Part shown: one piece after another, positions 6,702 through 15,014 of the stretch
Layout of the letters: each line of letters opens with the position of its first letter
How positions within the stretch are numbered: position 1 is the first letter of the stretch
Origin: Marinobacter sp. ATCH36
GTDB lineage: Bacteria; Pseudomonadota; Gammaproteobacteria; Pseudomonadales; Oleiphilaceae
Assembly (NCBI RefSeq): GCF_023555055.1
Contig: NZ_JAMJPL010000008.1
Span: 124,001 to 188,000 of the forward strand
Direction: 5' to 3'
DNA length: 64,000 nt
Position numbers and translations under genes: made by a program
Notes under the pieces: generated by a model
Told to the model about the DNA's origin: nothing
Seen by the model: only the letters and a program-made list of their open reading frames with translations
The model's database searches: none

Positions 6702-9608
6702 TTATCCCAGCATAACCTGATTCCACATACGTTGGATGTACTCACGCTCCTCAGTGAATGCGTCCCCCGCCACCTGACTGTTCAGGTTCTGCAACGCTCT
6801 GCGGTGAATGGTGGATCGCAGCGTGATATAGGCTTCTCGCAGCTTCTCGGTATCATCAACCGGCAAAACCCCTGCATGGCCCAACTCCTCCATCTGACGA
6901 ATATTGTCGGACCACTGGGTCAGCTCGGGATGCTCAGAGCACCAGGCCAGCATCAGGTACTGCACCAAAAACTCGATATCAATGATGCCGCCGAAATCAT
7001 GCTTGATGTGAAAAACCTCCGGCTCCTTGCCCTCAACCTGCGGCGTGCCCAAGCTTGTGCGCATTTTCTCGCGCATGTTGACCACGTCTTCCCGCAGCTT
7101 GTCCCGGTCCCTTTGCTGACAGAGTATGTCGCTGCGCAGTTTTTCGAAGGCCTGCAGCGTTTCGCTGCAGCCGGCCACGCCACGAGCGCGCGCCAGCGCC
7201 TGATGCTCCCAGGTCCAAGCGTCCTTACGCTGGTATTTTTCGAAAGCAGTCAGGGTACTGACCAGCAGCCCGGAGTTACCAGACGGACGCAGACGCATAT
7301 CTACTTCATAAAGCTGTCCCGAAGGCGTCTGGGTATTGAGAATATGCACAATGCGCTGGCCCAGCCGGGTATAGAACACCGCGTTGTCGATGGGCTTCTC
7401 CCCGTCGGTGGACTGCTCCGGGTCCGCATCATGAATGAATACCAGATCCAGGTCCGAGGTATAACCCAGCTCGATACCCCCCAGTTTGCCATAGCCAATG
7501 ATGGCAAAGTCGGTATCACAGGCGGAGCCGTCCTTGCGCCGGGGGTAACCGTGGCGGCTAACCAGATTAGCAAAGGCGACGTCAACCACGTGATCCAGCA
7601 CCACTTCGGCTATCCAGGTCAGGTAGTCGCTGACTTTCATCAGCGGCAGGGTTTCCCGAATTTCCGAGGCGGCCACCCGCAGAATATGGGCCTTCTTGAA
7701 GTGCCGCAGGGTTTCCATCTGCTCTTCAAGATCCTCGAAAGGAATCCGCAGCATCTGCTGGCGAAGGTCATCCTGAAGTTCGGTTTTTGCCGGCGGGCTA
7801 TACAGGCTTTCTGCGTTCAGCAGCTCATCCAGCAGTAACGGGGTTTCCGCCAGCTGGCTGGCAATCCATGGGCTTTCGCTGCACAGCCGAACCAGTTGGG
7901 TGCGTGCCCCCGGATTTTCCAGCAGAAGCACCATGTAGGCGGTTCTGCGCAGGATGGCTTCCACCAGTTGCAGAACCCGGGACAGGGTCTGGGACGGGCT
8001 GTCCACGTGAGTAAGCGCTTCCAGCAGCACCGGCATGAACTTGTTGAGCCTGTGCCGGCCCTGGGTCTGCAGCGTTTGCAGGGTGCGGGTTTCGCGCAGG
8101 TCACGGAGGGCGGAGCAGCTGCCTTCCGGGTCTTCAAAATTATGTTCACGGAGCCACGCGGTTGCGGCCTCATCATCCATTTCACCCAGCCAGAGCTCCT
8201 GCCAGCCTTCGTCGATCTCCGCGGCTTCCTGCTCTTCATCGTCGATGGCGATGATGTCCGCAAAGTGGGTTGCCACCCTCTCACGATGCTCGTCCAGCTC
8301 GGCAACGCAAGACGCCCAATCGTCGAAGCCCATAATCAACGCAACACGGGCACGGGACAGGTCGTCGTCCGGCAGCAGCTGGGTCTGTTTATCTTCCATG
8401 CCCTGGAGCGCGTGTTCCAGGTTGCGGAGGAAAATGTAGGCAGCCTTCAGCTCTTTCACAACCCTTGACGGTAGCAGTTCCAGTTCTTCCAGCTCTTTCA
8501 GGATCACCAGCAGCTCCCGTTGCTGCAGCTCCCGGTCACGTCCGCCCCGGATCAGCTGGAAGGCCTGAACCACGAACTCGATCTCACGGATACCGCCATT
8601 TCCCAGCTTGATATTGTTTTCCAGGCCCTTGCGGCGCACTTCCCGGCTGATCATCGATTTCATGCTGCGCAGGGACTCGAACGCGCTGAAATCGATGTAC
8701 TTGCGGTAGACAAAGGGCTTGAGACTGTCCATCAGCACCTGCCCTGCCTGCTGGTCGCCCGCAACGACCCGGGCCTTGACCATGGCATAGCGCTCCCAGT
8801 CCCGGCCCTGGTCCTGGTAGTAGGTTTCAAGCGCGGCAAAGCTCAGGGCCAGCGCCCCGCTTTGCCCGTAGGGCCGCAGGCGCATGTCCACGCGGAACAC
8901 AAAGCCATCCGCGGTAATCTGGTCCAGTGCCTGAATAAGCCGTTGCCCCAGGCGGATGAAAAACTGCTGGTTATCGATGGAACGGCGGCCACCGCGGGTT
9001 TCACCTTTGCCAGGAAACGCAAAGATCAGATCGATATCAGAGGATACGTTGAGCTCGTGACCACCCAGCTTGCCCATACCCAACACAATCAGTGGCTGTG
9101 GCCCCTCCTCTCCGGTCGCCGGATTTATGCCCCACGGAGTGCCGGACTGCTCGCAGGTGTCGTCGTACAGCCAGTCCAGGGCACCCTGAATGCAGATGTC
9201 GGCAAAGTCGCTGGTGGCGGCGATAGTTTCGGCCATGTCTGACCAGCGCATCAGGTCCCGCCAGATAATCCGGAACTGGATCTCCATCCTGAAGCGTCTC
9301 AGCTTGGCGTGGAGGCTGCTTTCATCCAGCACCTCCGCGAGGAATTCCTGCCAGCGCTGGCGCAGATAATCGGCGGTGGTAGGTTCGGTCAGTGGTCGCG
9401 ACTCACACAGGTATTTCACCTGCTCCGGATGACGCTCCAGGGTTTGCCGCAAAAACAGGCTGCGCGCCAAGGCCTGGGCCAGATCCTCATCGGACACACC
9501 ACCAGGGGCGCGCAGGAATCCCGGCACACCGTCTGGAAATACCGAGTGCCAGACAGCCGAAACATCATCCGCCAATAACTCCGGTAGTGAGCGCCATGGC
9601 TCGGACAT
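6702..9608 (-). CDS. glnE: bifunctional glutamine synthetase adenylyltransferase/adenylyl-removing enzyme
   Basis: A 968-residue enzyme that adds AMP to, and removes it from, a conserved tyrosine of glutamine synthetase in response to PII, tuning ammonia assimilation. Two nucleotidyltransferase domains are visible: GMGKLGGHELNVSSDIDLIF in the N-terminal half (deadenylylation) and GYGKLGGIELGYTSDLDLVF in the C-terminal half (adenylylation). Length is close to E. coli GlnE. The open frame extends upstream to 10103, but the ATG at 9608 (MSEPWRSLPELL) was chosen because the upstream part is basic, unlike the family, and overlaps the divergent channel gene. Its target, glnA, is 7.7 kb away in the same window. 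Confidence 0.96.
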   Translation of the reverse strand: MSEPWRSLPELLADDVSAVWHSVFPDGVPGFLRAPGGVSDEDLAQALARSLFLRQTLERHPEQVKYLCESRPLTEPTTADYLRQRWQEFLAEVLDESSLHAKLRRFRMEIQFRIIWRDLMRWSDMAETIAATSDFADICIQGALDWLYDDTCEQSGTPWGINPATGEEGPQPLIVLGMGKLGGHELNVSSDIDLIFAFPGKGETRGGRRSIDNQQFFIRLGQRLIQALDQITADGFVFRVDMRLRPYGQSGALALSFAALETYYQDQGRDWERYAMVKARVVAGDQQAGQVLMDSLKPFVYRKYIDFSAFESLRSMKSMISREVRRKGLENNIKLGNGGIREIEFVVQAFQLIRGGRDRELQQRELLVILKELEELELLPSRVVKELKAAYIFLRNLEHALQGMEDKQTQLLPDDDLSRARVALIMGFDDWASCVAELDEHRERVATHFADIIAIDDEEQEAAEIDEGWQELWLGEMDDEAATAWLREHNFEDPEGSCSALRDLRETRTLQTLQTQGRHRLNKFMPVLLEALTHVDSPSQTLSRVLQLVEAILRRTAYMVLLLENPGARTQLVRLCSESPWIASQLAETPLLLDELLNAESLYSPPAKTELQDDLRQQMLRIPFEDLEEQMETLRHFKKAHILRVAASEIRETLPLMKVSDYLTWIAEVVLDHVVDVAFANLVSRHGYPRRKDGSACDTDFAIIGYGKLGGIELGYTSDLDLVFIHDADPEQSTDGEKPIDNAVFYTRLGQRIVHILNTQTPSGQLYEVDMRLRPSGNSGLLVSTLTAFEKYQRKDAWTWEHQALARARGVAGCSETLQAFEKLRSDILCQQRDRDKLREDVVNMREKMRTSLGTPQVEGKEPEVFHIKHDFGGIIDIEFLVQYLMLAWCSEHPELTQWSDNIRQMEELGHAGVLPVDDTEKLREAYITLRSTIHRRALQNLNSQVAGDAFTEEREYIQRMWNQVMLG

Positions 9609-9689
9609 AATGCAAACCCCTGTGTCTCTGTTATATTTCCCGTACTGTATAACGAACTCTTCCCCGACTGAACCATTGTAAGGACACCG

Positions 9690-10865
9690 ATGCTGAGGAA
9701 TCGCCGGCCGCTGAATCCGGAGCACCAACTCTCCCATCTGCCCATGTCCGGGATAATCCGGTCTCGCATCAAGCGGCTGTTTACGATTCTGGCAACACTG
9801 CTGGTTACCCAGGTGCTTATTATCTGGGCAGCGGAAGATCTCACACTGTTCGAGTCTGCCTGGATGACCATGACCACCCTGGTGACGGTCGGTTATGGTG
9901 ATTTTGCCCCGCAAACCGCGATAGGCAGAATCAGCACGATTCTCATGATGTTCATTGGGTCGATCACCCTGTTGACGCTGATTGTCAGTGATTACATCGA
10001 ATACCGGTTTTACCGCCGGGAACGCATTTTGACCGGACGCTGGATATACGCCATGAAAGACCACATTGTTATCATCAACACCCCTAAGACGGGTGGCGAG
10101 CAATACTTCGCACGCTTTGCCTCCCAGATGCGCTCAGTGCCGGGCTATGAAACCGTTCCCATCATGATATTAACGCGGCACTTTCCCACCGGCCTGCCTC
10201 CGGAACTGGTGGACAGCGGACTGGTGCACTTCCACGGTTCCGGCAGCGACCCGGCCGCGCTCGCAGCGGTCCATGCCGGCAGCGCCCGGCACATCATCAT
10301 ACTGGCGGCCGACGAGGCTGACCCTTCTTCCGACAGTCTGACTTTCGATATTGCGCACCGGTTGAGCGAGTCCAACCTGGGGCAGAAAGTTACGGCGGAA
10401 TGCGTTCGTGATGAGAACCGGGAGCGCTTTACGACCATGGGAGTGCGCACCGTCATAAGACCGGTCCGGACCTATCCTGAAATCATGGTGCGTTCAGTGG
10501 TAGCCCCAGGCTCGGAGAAAGTGCTGGAGGACCTGTTCAACTACCAGAACGATCACCCCCACCGCTACGAGATAGATCTGGATGACCTCACCTGGGCAGA
10601 CATCGTCAGCGCGCTTATTCGCCATGGCATCGGCACGGCACTGGCCTATATCGACGAAAACAACGAAGTGGTCTGCCACCCTGATACAAACGAGGAAGTT
10701 GAGGGCAAGGGACTGATCGTGCTGGTCAAGTCCAGCGAAACGCCCGACGTTAGCGTGGTGGAAGATGCCCTGGCCCGCTACCGTGAATTCATCAAGAAAT
10801 GGCACGAACTGCAGGACCAGGCGGCAGAGGAGGAGGCCATAGCTGACAAGGCCGCAGACCAGTAA
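9690..10865 (+). CDS. potassium channel family protein (two-helix pore plus cytoplasmic RCK/TrkA-N-like domain)
   Basis: A 391-residue inner-membrane protein. Helix 1 (about residues 29-48), a pore helix with the K+ selectivity filter TVGYGD (about 66-71), and helix 2 (about 78-101) form a 2-TM channel subunit. A roughly 270-residue cytoplasmic region follows, with Rossmann-like segments (HIVIINTPKTGGEQ and ARHIIILAADEADP). The usual GxGxxG nucleotide loop of RCK domains is not present in the first strand-loop, so ligand binding may differ. The C-terminus is acidic and charged. It is divergent from glnE and convergent with the CYTH gene, so it is probably monocistronic. Confidence 0.85.
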   Translation: MLRNRRPLNPEHQLSHLPMSGIIRSRIKRLFTILATLLVTQVLIIWAAEDLTLFESAWMTMTTLVTVGYGDFAPQTAIGRISTILMMFIGSITLLTLIVSDYIEYRFYRRERILTGRWIYAMKDHIVIINTPKTGGEQYFARFASQMRSVPGYETVPIMILTRHFPTGLPPELVDSGLVHFHGSGSDPAALAAVHAGSARHIIILAADEADPSSDSLTFDIAHRLSESNLGQKVTAECVRDENRERFTTMGVRTVIRPVRTYPEIMVRSVVAPGSEKVLEDLFNYQNDHPHRYEIDLDDLTWADIVSALIRHGIGTALAYIDENNEVVCHPDTNEEVEGKGLIVLVKSSETPDVSVVEDALARYREFIKKWHELQDQAAEEEAIADKAADQ

Positions 10866-10886
10866 TTGGGCGAAGCTTTCAGGACC

Positions 10887-11744
10887 CTACCCGGCAGCAA
10901 TCGCCAGCTGAAGCTGCCCGAGCTCCTTGCCAGACATCAGGTCGCTGACCGGTGCACCATCAGTCAGGGAGCGGAGCACTTGCTGATACAGTGTTTCAAC
11001 GCCACGCTGGCTCACCAGATGGCCAATCACACCAAGTTCATCTTCGTCGACAGACATTGGCTGGCCGGTGAGCCAGGACGCGCTTAACAGAAACAGGAAA
11101 TCGTTCACTGTCAGTTCCGACTTTCCCCCCACATCAGATACTGGCCGGTAAAGACCCGCGAGGTAGTATCCCTGCTCTGCTTTACTGATCAGGTTAAGGC
11201 ACACCGGCACTTCATCGGCCATCCTTCGCGCCCATGTGAGCAACGCCGACGCATCCCCGGCCTTGAGCTCGAATTCAACCTCATTGAGCGGGCGTGACTG
11301 GCCTCCGGCCACAATCTCGCCGGAGTCAATGGCCACCTCAATCAGGCTCTCCCCCTGCTCAATCACGACCACCCGACGTTCAAAATTGGTCTCGAATACC
11401 GGTTGCAGGTTCGCGAGGTTCACGCTTTGACCCACCGGTGTATCCGCAATCAGCCCCATTTTGAGCTTGGTGCCGATCAGCGGCCATTCCCATTCCTGTC
11501 TGCGATGGGCGCCATCCACGAACTCGCCCCGGGTTTTCAGGGTCTGGATGTACTTGTCGCCCATTTTGCGGATTCGCAGGGCTATTTTCTGCCTGTTGAG
11601 ATCGCCTGCAGGTGTGTCGTAATAGGTATTGCCCAGCTGCAGCGTGTCTGACTCATAGGTATTCGGTTGGCTCAACAGCCATGCCACAGCCCCGTCGAGA
11701 TCCGGCTTCGCCACACTGAGCTTGATTTCCAGTTCCTGGGCCAT
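10887..11744 (-). CDS. CYTH domain protein, inorganic triphosphatase-like
   Basis: A 285-residue protein starting MAQELEIKLSV, which contains the ExExK signature of CYTH phosphohydrolases. Further tunnel residues appear in NTYYDTPAGDLNRQKIALRIRK, QTLKTRG, RQEWEW and NEVEFELKAGD. Homologues such as E. coli YgiF hydrolyse tripolyphosphate. YgiF carries an additional CHAD domain; here the roughly 85-residue tail shows no clear CHAD histidines, so it is a short form. An upstream in-frame ATG exists at 11783, but AGGAGG 5 bases before the ATG at 11744 makes the shorter start much better. In E. coli ygiF precedes glnE; here the channel gene sits between them. Confidence 0.85.
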   Translation of the reverse strand: MAQELEIKLSVAKPDLDGAVAWLLSQPNTYESDTLQLGNTYYDTPAGDLNRQKIALRIRKMGDKYIQTLKTRGEFVDGAHRRQEWEWPLIGTKLKMGLIADTPVGQSVNLANLQPVFETNFERRVVVIEQGESLIEVAIDSGEIVAGGQSRPLNEVEFELKAGDASALLTWARRMADEVPVCLNLISKAEQGYYLAGLYRPVSDVGGKSELTVNDFLFLLSASWLTGQPMSVDEDELGVIGHLVSQRGVETLYQQVLRSLTDGAPVSDLMSGKELGQLQLAIAAG

Positions 11745-11783
11745 CGCCCCTCCTGACATTAGGAATTTGATATCAGCATACAT

Positions 11784-11817
11784 AAAAAAACCGGAAGCCC
11801 GAAGGCTACCGGTTTTT
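11784..11817 (-). terminator. intrinsic terminator of the porin gene
   Basis: On the minus strand, ACCGGTAGCC-TTCG-GGCTTCCGGT forms a stem with one mismatch and a TTCG loop, followed by seven T. The flanking A and T runs would also let it work on the other strand. Confidence 0.85.
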
Positions 11818-11847
11818 CGACTACTTGTTGACTAGCTGGATAGCTGA

Positions 11848-12885
11848 TCAGAAGTAGTAAACAGCACCAACAGAGGCGATGGAACGCTCGTCAGTTGTTG
11901 CAGTGCCGCCCAGAGAGTCAGTGTACTCATACACTTCATCACCGCCGCCCAGGTAGCCTTCAAAGTAGACATACATGTTGTCAGACAGGTTGTGCAGAGC
12001 CTGCAGGGTAATGGTGTCGGAATCAACCTCACCCATGCTGGACTGTTCGTCGAACTGGGTCAGCTCGTAAGACAGAGCAAACTGGTTGGCACCCATGGTG
12101 TAATAGCCGATCACACCGAAAGTATCTGAAGCGTCCTTGCGGGTGTGGAATTCACCCGTTACGCGGAGAGCATCGGCATCGAAGCTCGCGCGCAGGCCGT
12201 AGGTATTTTCATTGCTGGGGGACCCACCGTCGTTAGAATCTACTGCAGCGGCAAGCTCAAGTGAACCTGTTTCAAATACAGCGGCCAACTGATAAGGATA
12301 GGACTTGTCGCCGCCTTTATCACTCGATGGTGAATCGTCACCGTCACCATTGACCTGAACGGCGGCCCACAAGCTCAAACCGCCGAAAGATGGAGACATG
12401 TACTGGATCAGGTCACCTTCACCAGTGGTGTAGTCAACGCCCTGGCTCAATGCAGCAACCTCATAATACTCAGAGATCTCAGTAACGGCACGCTCGTAAG
12501 TCGAGTCGTCAGAGCCTACCCATACCTGACCGAAGCTATCACCTTTTACACCGATGTAGGCTTCGTCAAGGTCTTCCAAACCAGACTCACGATCTTTGTC
12601 ATCTGCAGCAAGACCTTCAAGCTCAATCTTCAAAAAACCAGTGATGCCCGGAGCAAGTTCGTGATCGTGCTTAACACCGATGGTAGACCCGTTGTCAGCG
12701 TGCTCGACGCTTGAAGGACCACCGTCAAAATTATCATGTACTAGAACGTATTGAATGTTACCGTAAACAGTAGGCATGGAATCCATACGTGCCGCCAGCT
12801 CGGAAGCTGAAGCGGTAGATTGTGCCAGCGCGCTGCCGGAGAAAGTTGCGACTGCAATAGCAGATGCGATGAGCGTTTTTTTCAT
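11848..12885 (-). CDS. outer-membrane porin, Gram-negative type
   Basis: A 345-residue beta-barrel protein. A signal peptide (MKKTLIASAIAVATFSGSALA, cleavage after residue 21) is followed by alternating amphipathic strands, DLDEAYIGVKGDSFGQVWVG typical of OmpC-like/Porin_4 barrels, acidic extracellular loops rich in Gly, Asp and Ser, and a final AVYYF ending in the terminal Phe needed for BAM recognition. It should form a general diffusion pore. It is monocistronic, with its own terminator and a long AT-rich upstream region. The acidic character fits marine porins. Substrate selectivity cannot be read from sequence. Confidence 0.93.
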   Translation of the reverse strand: MKKTLIASAIAVATFSGSALAQSTASASELAARMDSMPTVYGNIQYVLVHDNFDGGPSSVEHADNGSTIGVKHDHELAPGITGFLKIELEGLAADDKDRESGLEDLDEAYIGVKGDSFGQVWVGSDDSTYERAVTEISEYYEVAALSQGVDYTTGEGDLIQYMSPSFGGLSLWAAVQVNGDGDDSPSSDKGGDKSYPYQLAAVFETGSLELAAAVDSNDGGSPSNENTYGLRASFDADALRVTGEFHTRKDASDTFGVIGYYTMGANQFALSYELTQFDEQSSMGEVDSDTITLQALHNLSDNMYVYFEGYLGGGDEVYEYTDSLGGTATTDERSIASVGAVYYF

Positions 12886-13224
12886 GTTACGTCTTCCTTT
12901 ATTGAGTTAACTCAGGTTTTAGCGTCGGGTTCAATTCCCGCTCTTCAGACTTCACCAGTCGGGCTGGTTGAGCCCTATTCTGTTTATTTACCGTGTCATT
13001 TTTATGACAAAGCAATAACAATTCGTTTTTTTTGTTGATTACCAAGACCATGCTGGGTCTTTTTGTGTCAATCACTTACAGCTTTTTCTTAAAGCTTCGC
13101 GTGATGAATCTGTTTTAATACAACCAGCTTTTTTTTGCAAACATTTAATTTGCGCTGTTTTATTTCGACGAAGCTTAACAGTGTGAGAGTTTGTGCCCAC
13201 CACCGCTACTTACGTCTAAGCCAG
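12886..13224. other. AT-rich upstream region of the porin gene
   Basis: About 340 bases of markedly AT-rich non-coding DNA with several A/T runs (for example 13025-13033 and 13130-13136). It contains the perfect palindrome at 12994-13009 and probably the porin promoter. No convincing -35/-10 pair could be fixed by eye, and I see no ORF or RNA gene in it. Confidence 0.5.
12994..13009. promoter_or_regulatory. perfect palindrome upstream of the porin, possible operator
   Basis: TGTCATTTTTATGACA: 6-bp arms around TTTT, about 109 bases upstream of the porin start codon. It could be a regulator site; no specific regulator can be named. Confidence 0.35.
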
Positions 13225-13395
13225 CTACTGTTCAAATCCGGTGCCACTATCAATTAGATCTTTAATTTTCAACAGGTTACACTTAAAATCTTTCATCAAA
13301 CCAACAACCTGCGCCATCACATCGGAGCCATGCTGCACCAGCAAAGGCCAGCGGTTCGACACTTGCGCCAAATCAGTGCATATACTTACGCTCAC
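13225..13395 (-). CDS. possible small protein, translationally coupled to dtd
   Basis: A 56-codon ORF whose GTG start overlaps the dtd stop (GTGA). It ends at TAG 13225-13227. The product starts (V/M)SVSICTDLAQVSNRWPLL and continues with an amphipathic helical segment and an acidic, glycine-containing end (LIDSGTGFEQ). The composition looks protein-like, and the reading frame is more plausible than the opposite-strand frames. I do not recognise a family. It may instead be a decayed 3' fragment of a longer gene or chance coding. The overlap suggests coupling to dtd translation. Confidence 0.35.
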   Translation of the reverse strand: MSVSICTDLAQVSNRWPLLVQHGSDVMAQVVGLMKDFKCNLLKIKDLIDSGTGFEQ

Positions 13396-13850
13396 TCTGG
13401 CTTGCCCTCAACCTCAAGCAGGAAAGTAACAGGCCCGTCGTTCTCAAGGGCTACTTTCATATCCGCACCAAACTGTCCACGGCCAACAGCCGCAATTCCC
13501 AAAAGCTGCTCCGATACAGCCAGGAACTCCAGGAACAGTGTTTCAGCCTGATCCGGCGGTGCGGCAACAGAAAAACCGGGGCGGGTGCCCGATCGGGTAT
13601 CGGCAGCAAGGGTAAATTGAGGTACGACAAGGAGGGAGCCACCTGCATCAAGCAGGCTGCGATTCATCCGTCCCTGGTCATCGGGAAACACCCGGTAATT
13701 GATCACTTTCCGGCAGAGTTTTGCCGCGATTTCCGCGCTATCCGTCTTTTCAACCCCAAGCAAAATCAGAAGGCCAATGTTGATGGCGGAAATAGTCTGT
13801 TTATCGACGGTAACGCTGGCGTGAGTAACTCGCTGTATCAGCCCTTTCAT
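13392..13850 (-). CDS. dtd: D-aminoacyl-tRNA deacylase
   Basis: A 152-residue cytoplasmic DTD-family enzyme that removes D-amino acids (and glycine mis-charged on tRNA-Ala) from tRNA. The N-terminus MKGLIQRVTHASVTVD, the GG and PQFTL region, and NDGPVTF (the cross-subunit Gly-cisPro motif) are present. The family's SQxxL motif reads PQFTL here: the serine is a proline (CCT codon), a substitution worth checking because that region lines the active site. It lies 105 bases downstream of the proline iminopeptidase gene, a common gammaproteobacterial pairing. Confidence 0.94.
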   Translation of the reverse strand: MKGLIQRVTHASVTVDKQTISAINIGLLILLGVEKTDSAEIAAKLCRKVINYRVFPDDQGRMNRSLLDAGGSLLVVPQFTLAADTRSGTRPGFSVAAPPDQAETLFLEFLAVSEQLLGIAAVGRGQFGADMKVALENDGPVTFLLEVEGKPE

Positions 13851-13955
13851 TGAGTTCCCTGCAGAAGGACTTAAAAAACCGCAGTGAGTTTATCCACGCG
13901 AACGCGTCGCCGCAACCCCTCTCGAGGGGTATTTCCCGGCTGTGTGGAAAGGAGC

Positions 13956-14918
13956 TTATTCTGCGTCGCCATCAAGCTTTGCGGCAACCTCATCAATGCC
14001 CCGCATCAGCGCATCGACAATCGCCGGCTCTGAGGCGGAATGGCCGGCGTCCCGAATGATTCTCAGGTCAGCCTCGGGCCACGCCTTGCTCAGGGCAAGA
14101 GCATTATCCAGAGGGCAAACCATGTCGTAACGACCATGCACAATAATGCCGGGGATATCTTTCAGCGAACCCGCGTCACGGACAATCTGGTCGTCCTCGA
14201 GAAAGGCGTTGTTCATAAAATAATGGCACTCAATCCGCGCCAGAGCGATGGCTACGTGAGGGTGGCCGAAATGCTCTACCACCCTGGGGTTCGGGTGCAA
14301 GGTGGCACAACGCCCTTCCCAGATGGACCAGGCCTTCGCCGCCTGAATCTGCTCAAGCTCGTTCGTGCTGGTGAGGCGTCGATAGTAGGCGGATACCAGG
14401 TCCTCCCGCTCATTCTCTGGAATGGGTGCGAGAAAATCCTGCCAGTAGTCGGGGAACACACGGCTGGCCCCCTCCTGGTAAAACCAGTGAATATCCCTGG
14501 GACGGCAAAGGAAGATGCCCCTCAGCACCAGCCCAAGTACCCTGTCCGGATGAGCCTGCGCATAAACCAGGCTGAGAGTGGAACCCCAGCTGCCCCCGAA
14601 AAGTATCCACTGGTCAATGCCAAGAAACGAGCGAACCGTTTCCATGTCCTCAACCAGCTTCTGCGTGGTGTTGCCCTCGAATTCCGCCAGCGGACTTGAA
14701 CGGCCGGCACCACGCTGGTCCATCAGAATGATCCGATACCGCTCGGAATCAAAAAATCGACGATAATAATCTTCGCACCCGCCTCCCGGGCCACCATGAA
14801 CAACAAGCACCGGGATACCTTCCGGATTGCCGCTTTCTTCCACGTAAAGCTCGTGGGGAGGATCCACTGCAAGACGATGCCGGGCATTGGGCTTGATGTC
14901 GGGGTACAGGGTGAGCAT
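13956..14918 (-). CDS. pip: prolyl aminopeptidase (proline iminopeptidase)
   Basis: A 320-residue alpha/beta hydrolase of family S33 that removes N-terminal proline from peptides in the cytoplasm. HGGPGGGCE forms the oxyanion region, GGSWGSTLSL holds the nucleophilic serine (about residue 111), HGRYDMVCP the acid and RDAGHSASEP the histidine. Length and the MDQRGAGRS segment match the family. It lies upstream of dtd on the same strand and is probably co-transcribed with it. Confidence 0.94.
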   Translation of the reverse strand: MLTLYPDIKPNARHRLAVDPPHELYVEESGNPEGIPVLVVHGGPGGGCEDYYRRFFDSERYRIILMDQRGAGRSSPLAEFEGNTTQKLVEDMETVRSFLGIDQWILFGGSWGSTLSLVYAQAHPDRVLGLVLRGIFLCRPRDIHWFYQEGASRVFPDYWQDFLAPIPENEREDLVSAYYRRLTSTNELEQIQAAKAWSIWEGRCATLHPNPRVVEHFGHPHVAIALARIECHYFMNNAFLEDDQIVRDAGSLKDIPGIIVHGRYDMVCPLDNALALSKAWPEADLRIIRDAGHSASEPAIVDALMRGIDEVAAKLDGDAE

Positions 14919-14967
14919 AAAACGCTCCGGAAAAAGGATGTAACCGGAGTTTAGCTGAAGTGAACGA

Positions 14968-14996
14968 AAAAGGGGCAGATGTGCTCTGCCCCTTTT
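14968..14996 (-). terminator. intrinsic terminator downstream of typA
   Basis: AAAAGGGGCAGA and TCTGCCCCTTTT form a 12-bp perfect stem with loop TGTGC. The minus-strand transcript ends in a T-run. It may act in both directions. Confidence 0.85.
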
Positions 14997-15014
14997 CCTG
15001 TTGCCGCGCTGAAA

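Noticed and set aside
6732-7838. Long plus-strand frames opposite glnE
   Set aside because: They are antisense shadows of glnE; their products show no family features and no ribosome binding site was seen.
9609-10103. N-terminal extension of glnE
   Set aside because: The frame is open, but the extension overlaps the well-supported divergent channel gene and does not look like GlnE. The ATG at 9608 gives the usual length.
13241-13429. Plus-strand frame antisense to the small ORF after dtd
   Set aside because: Composition is poor and there is no ribosome binding site; the minus-strand frame coupled to dtd is more plausible.
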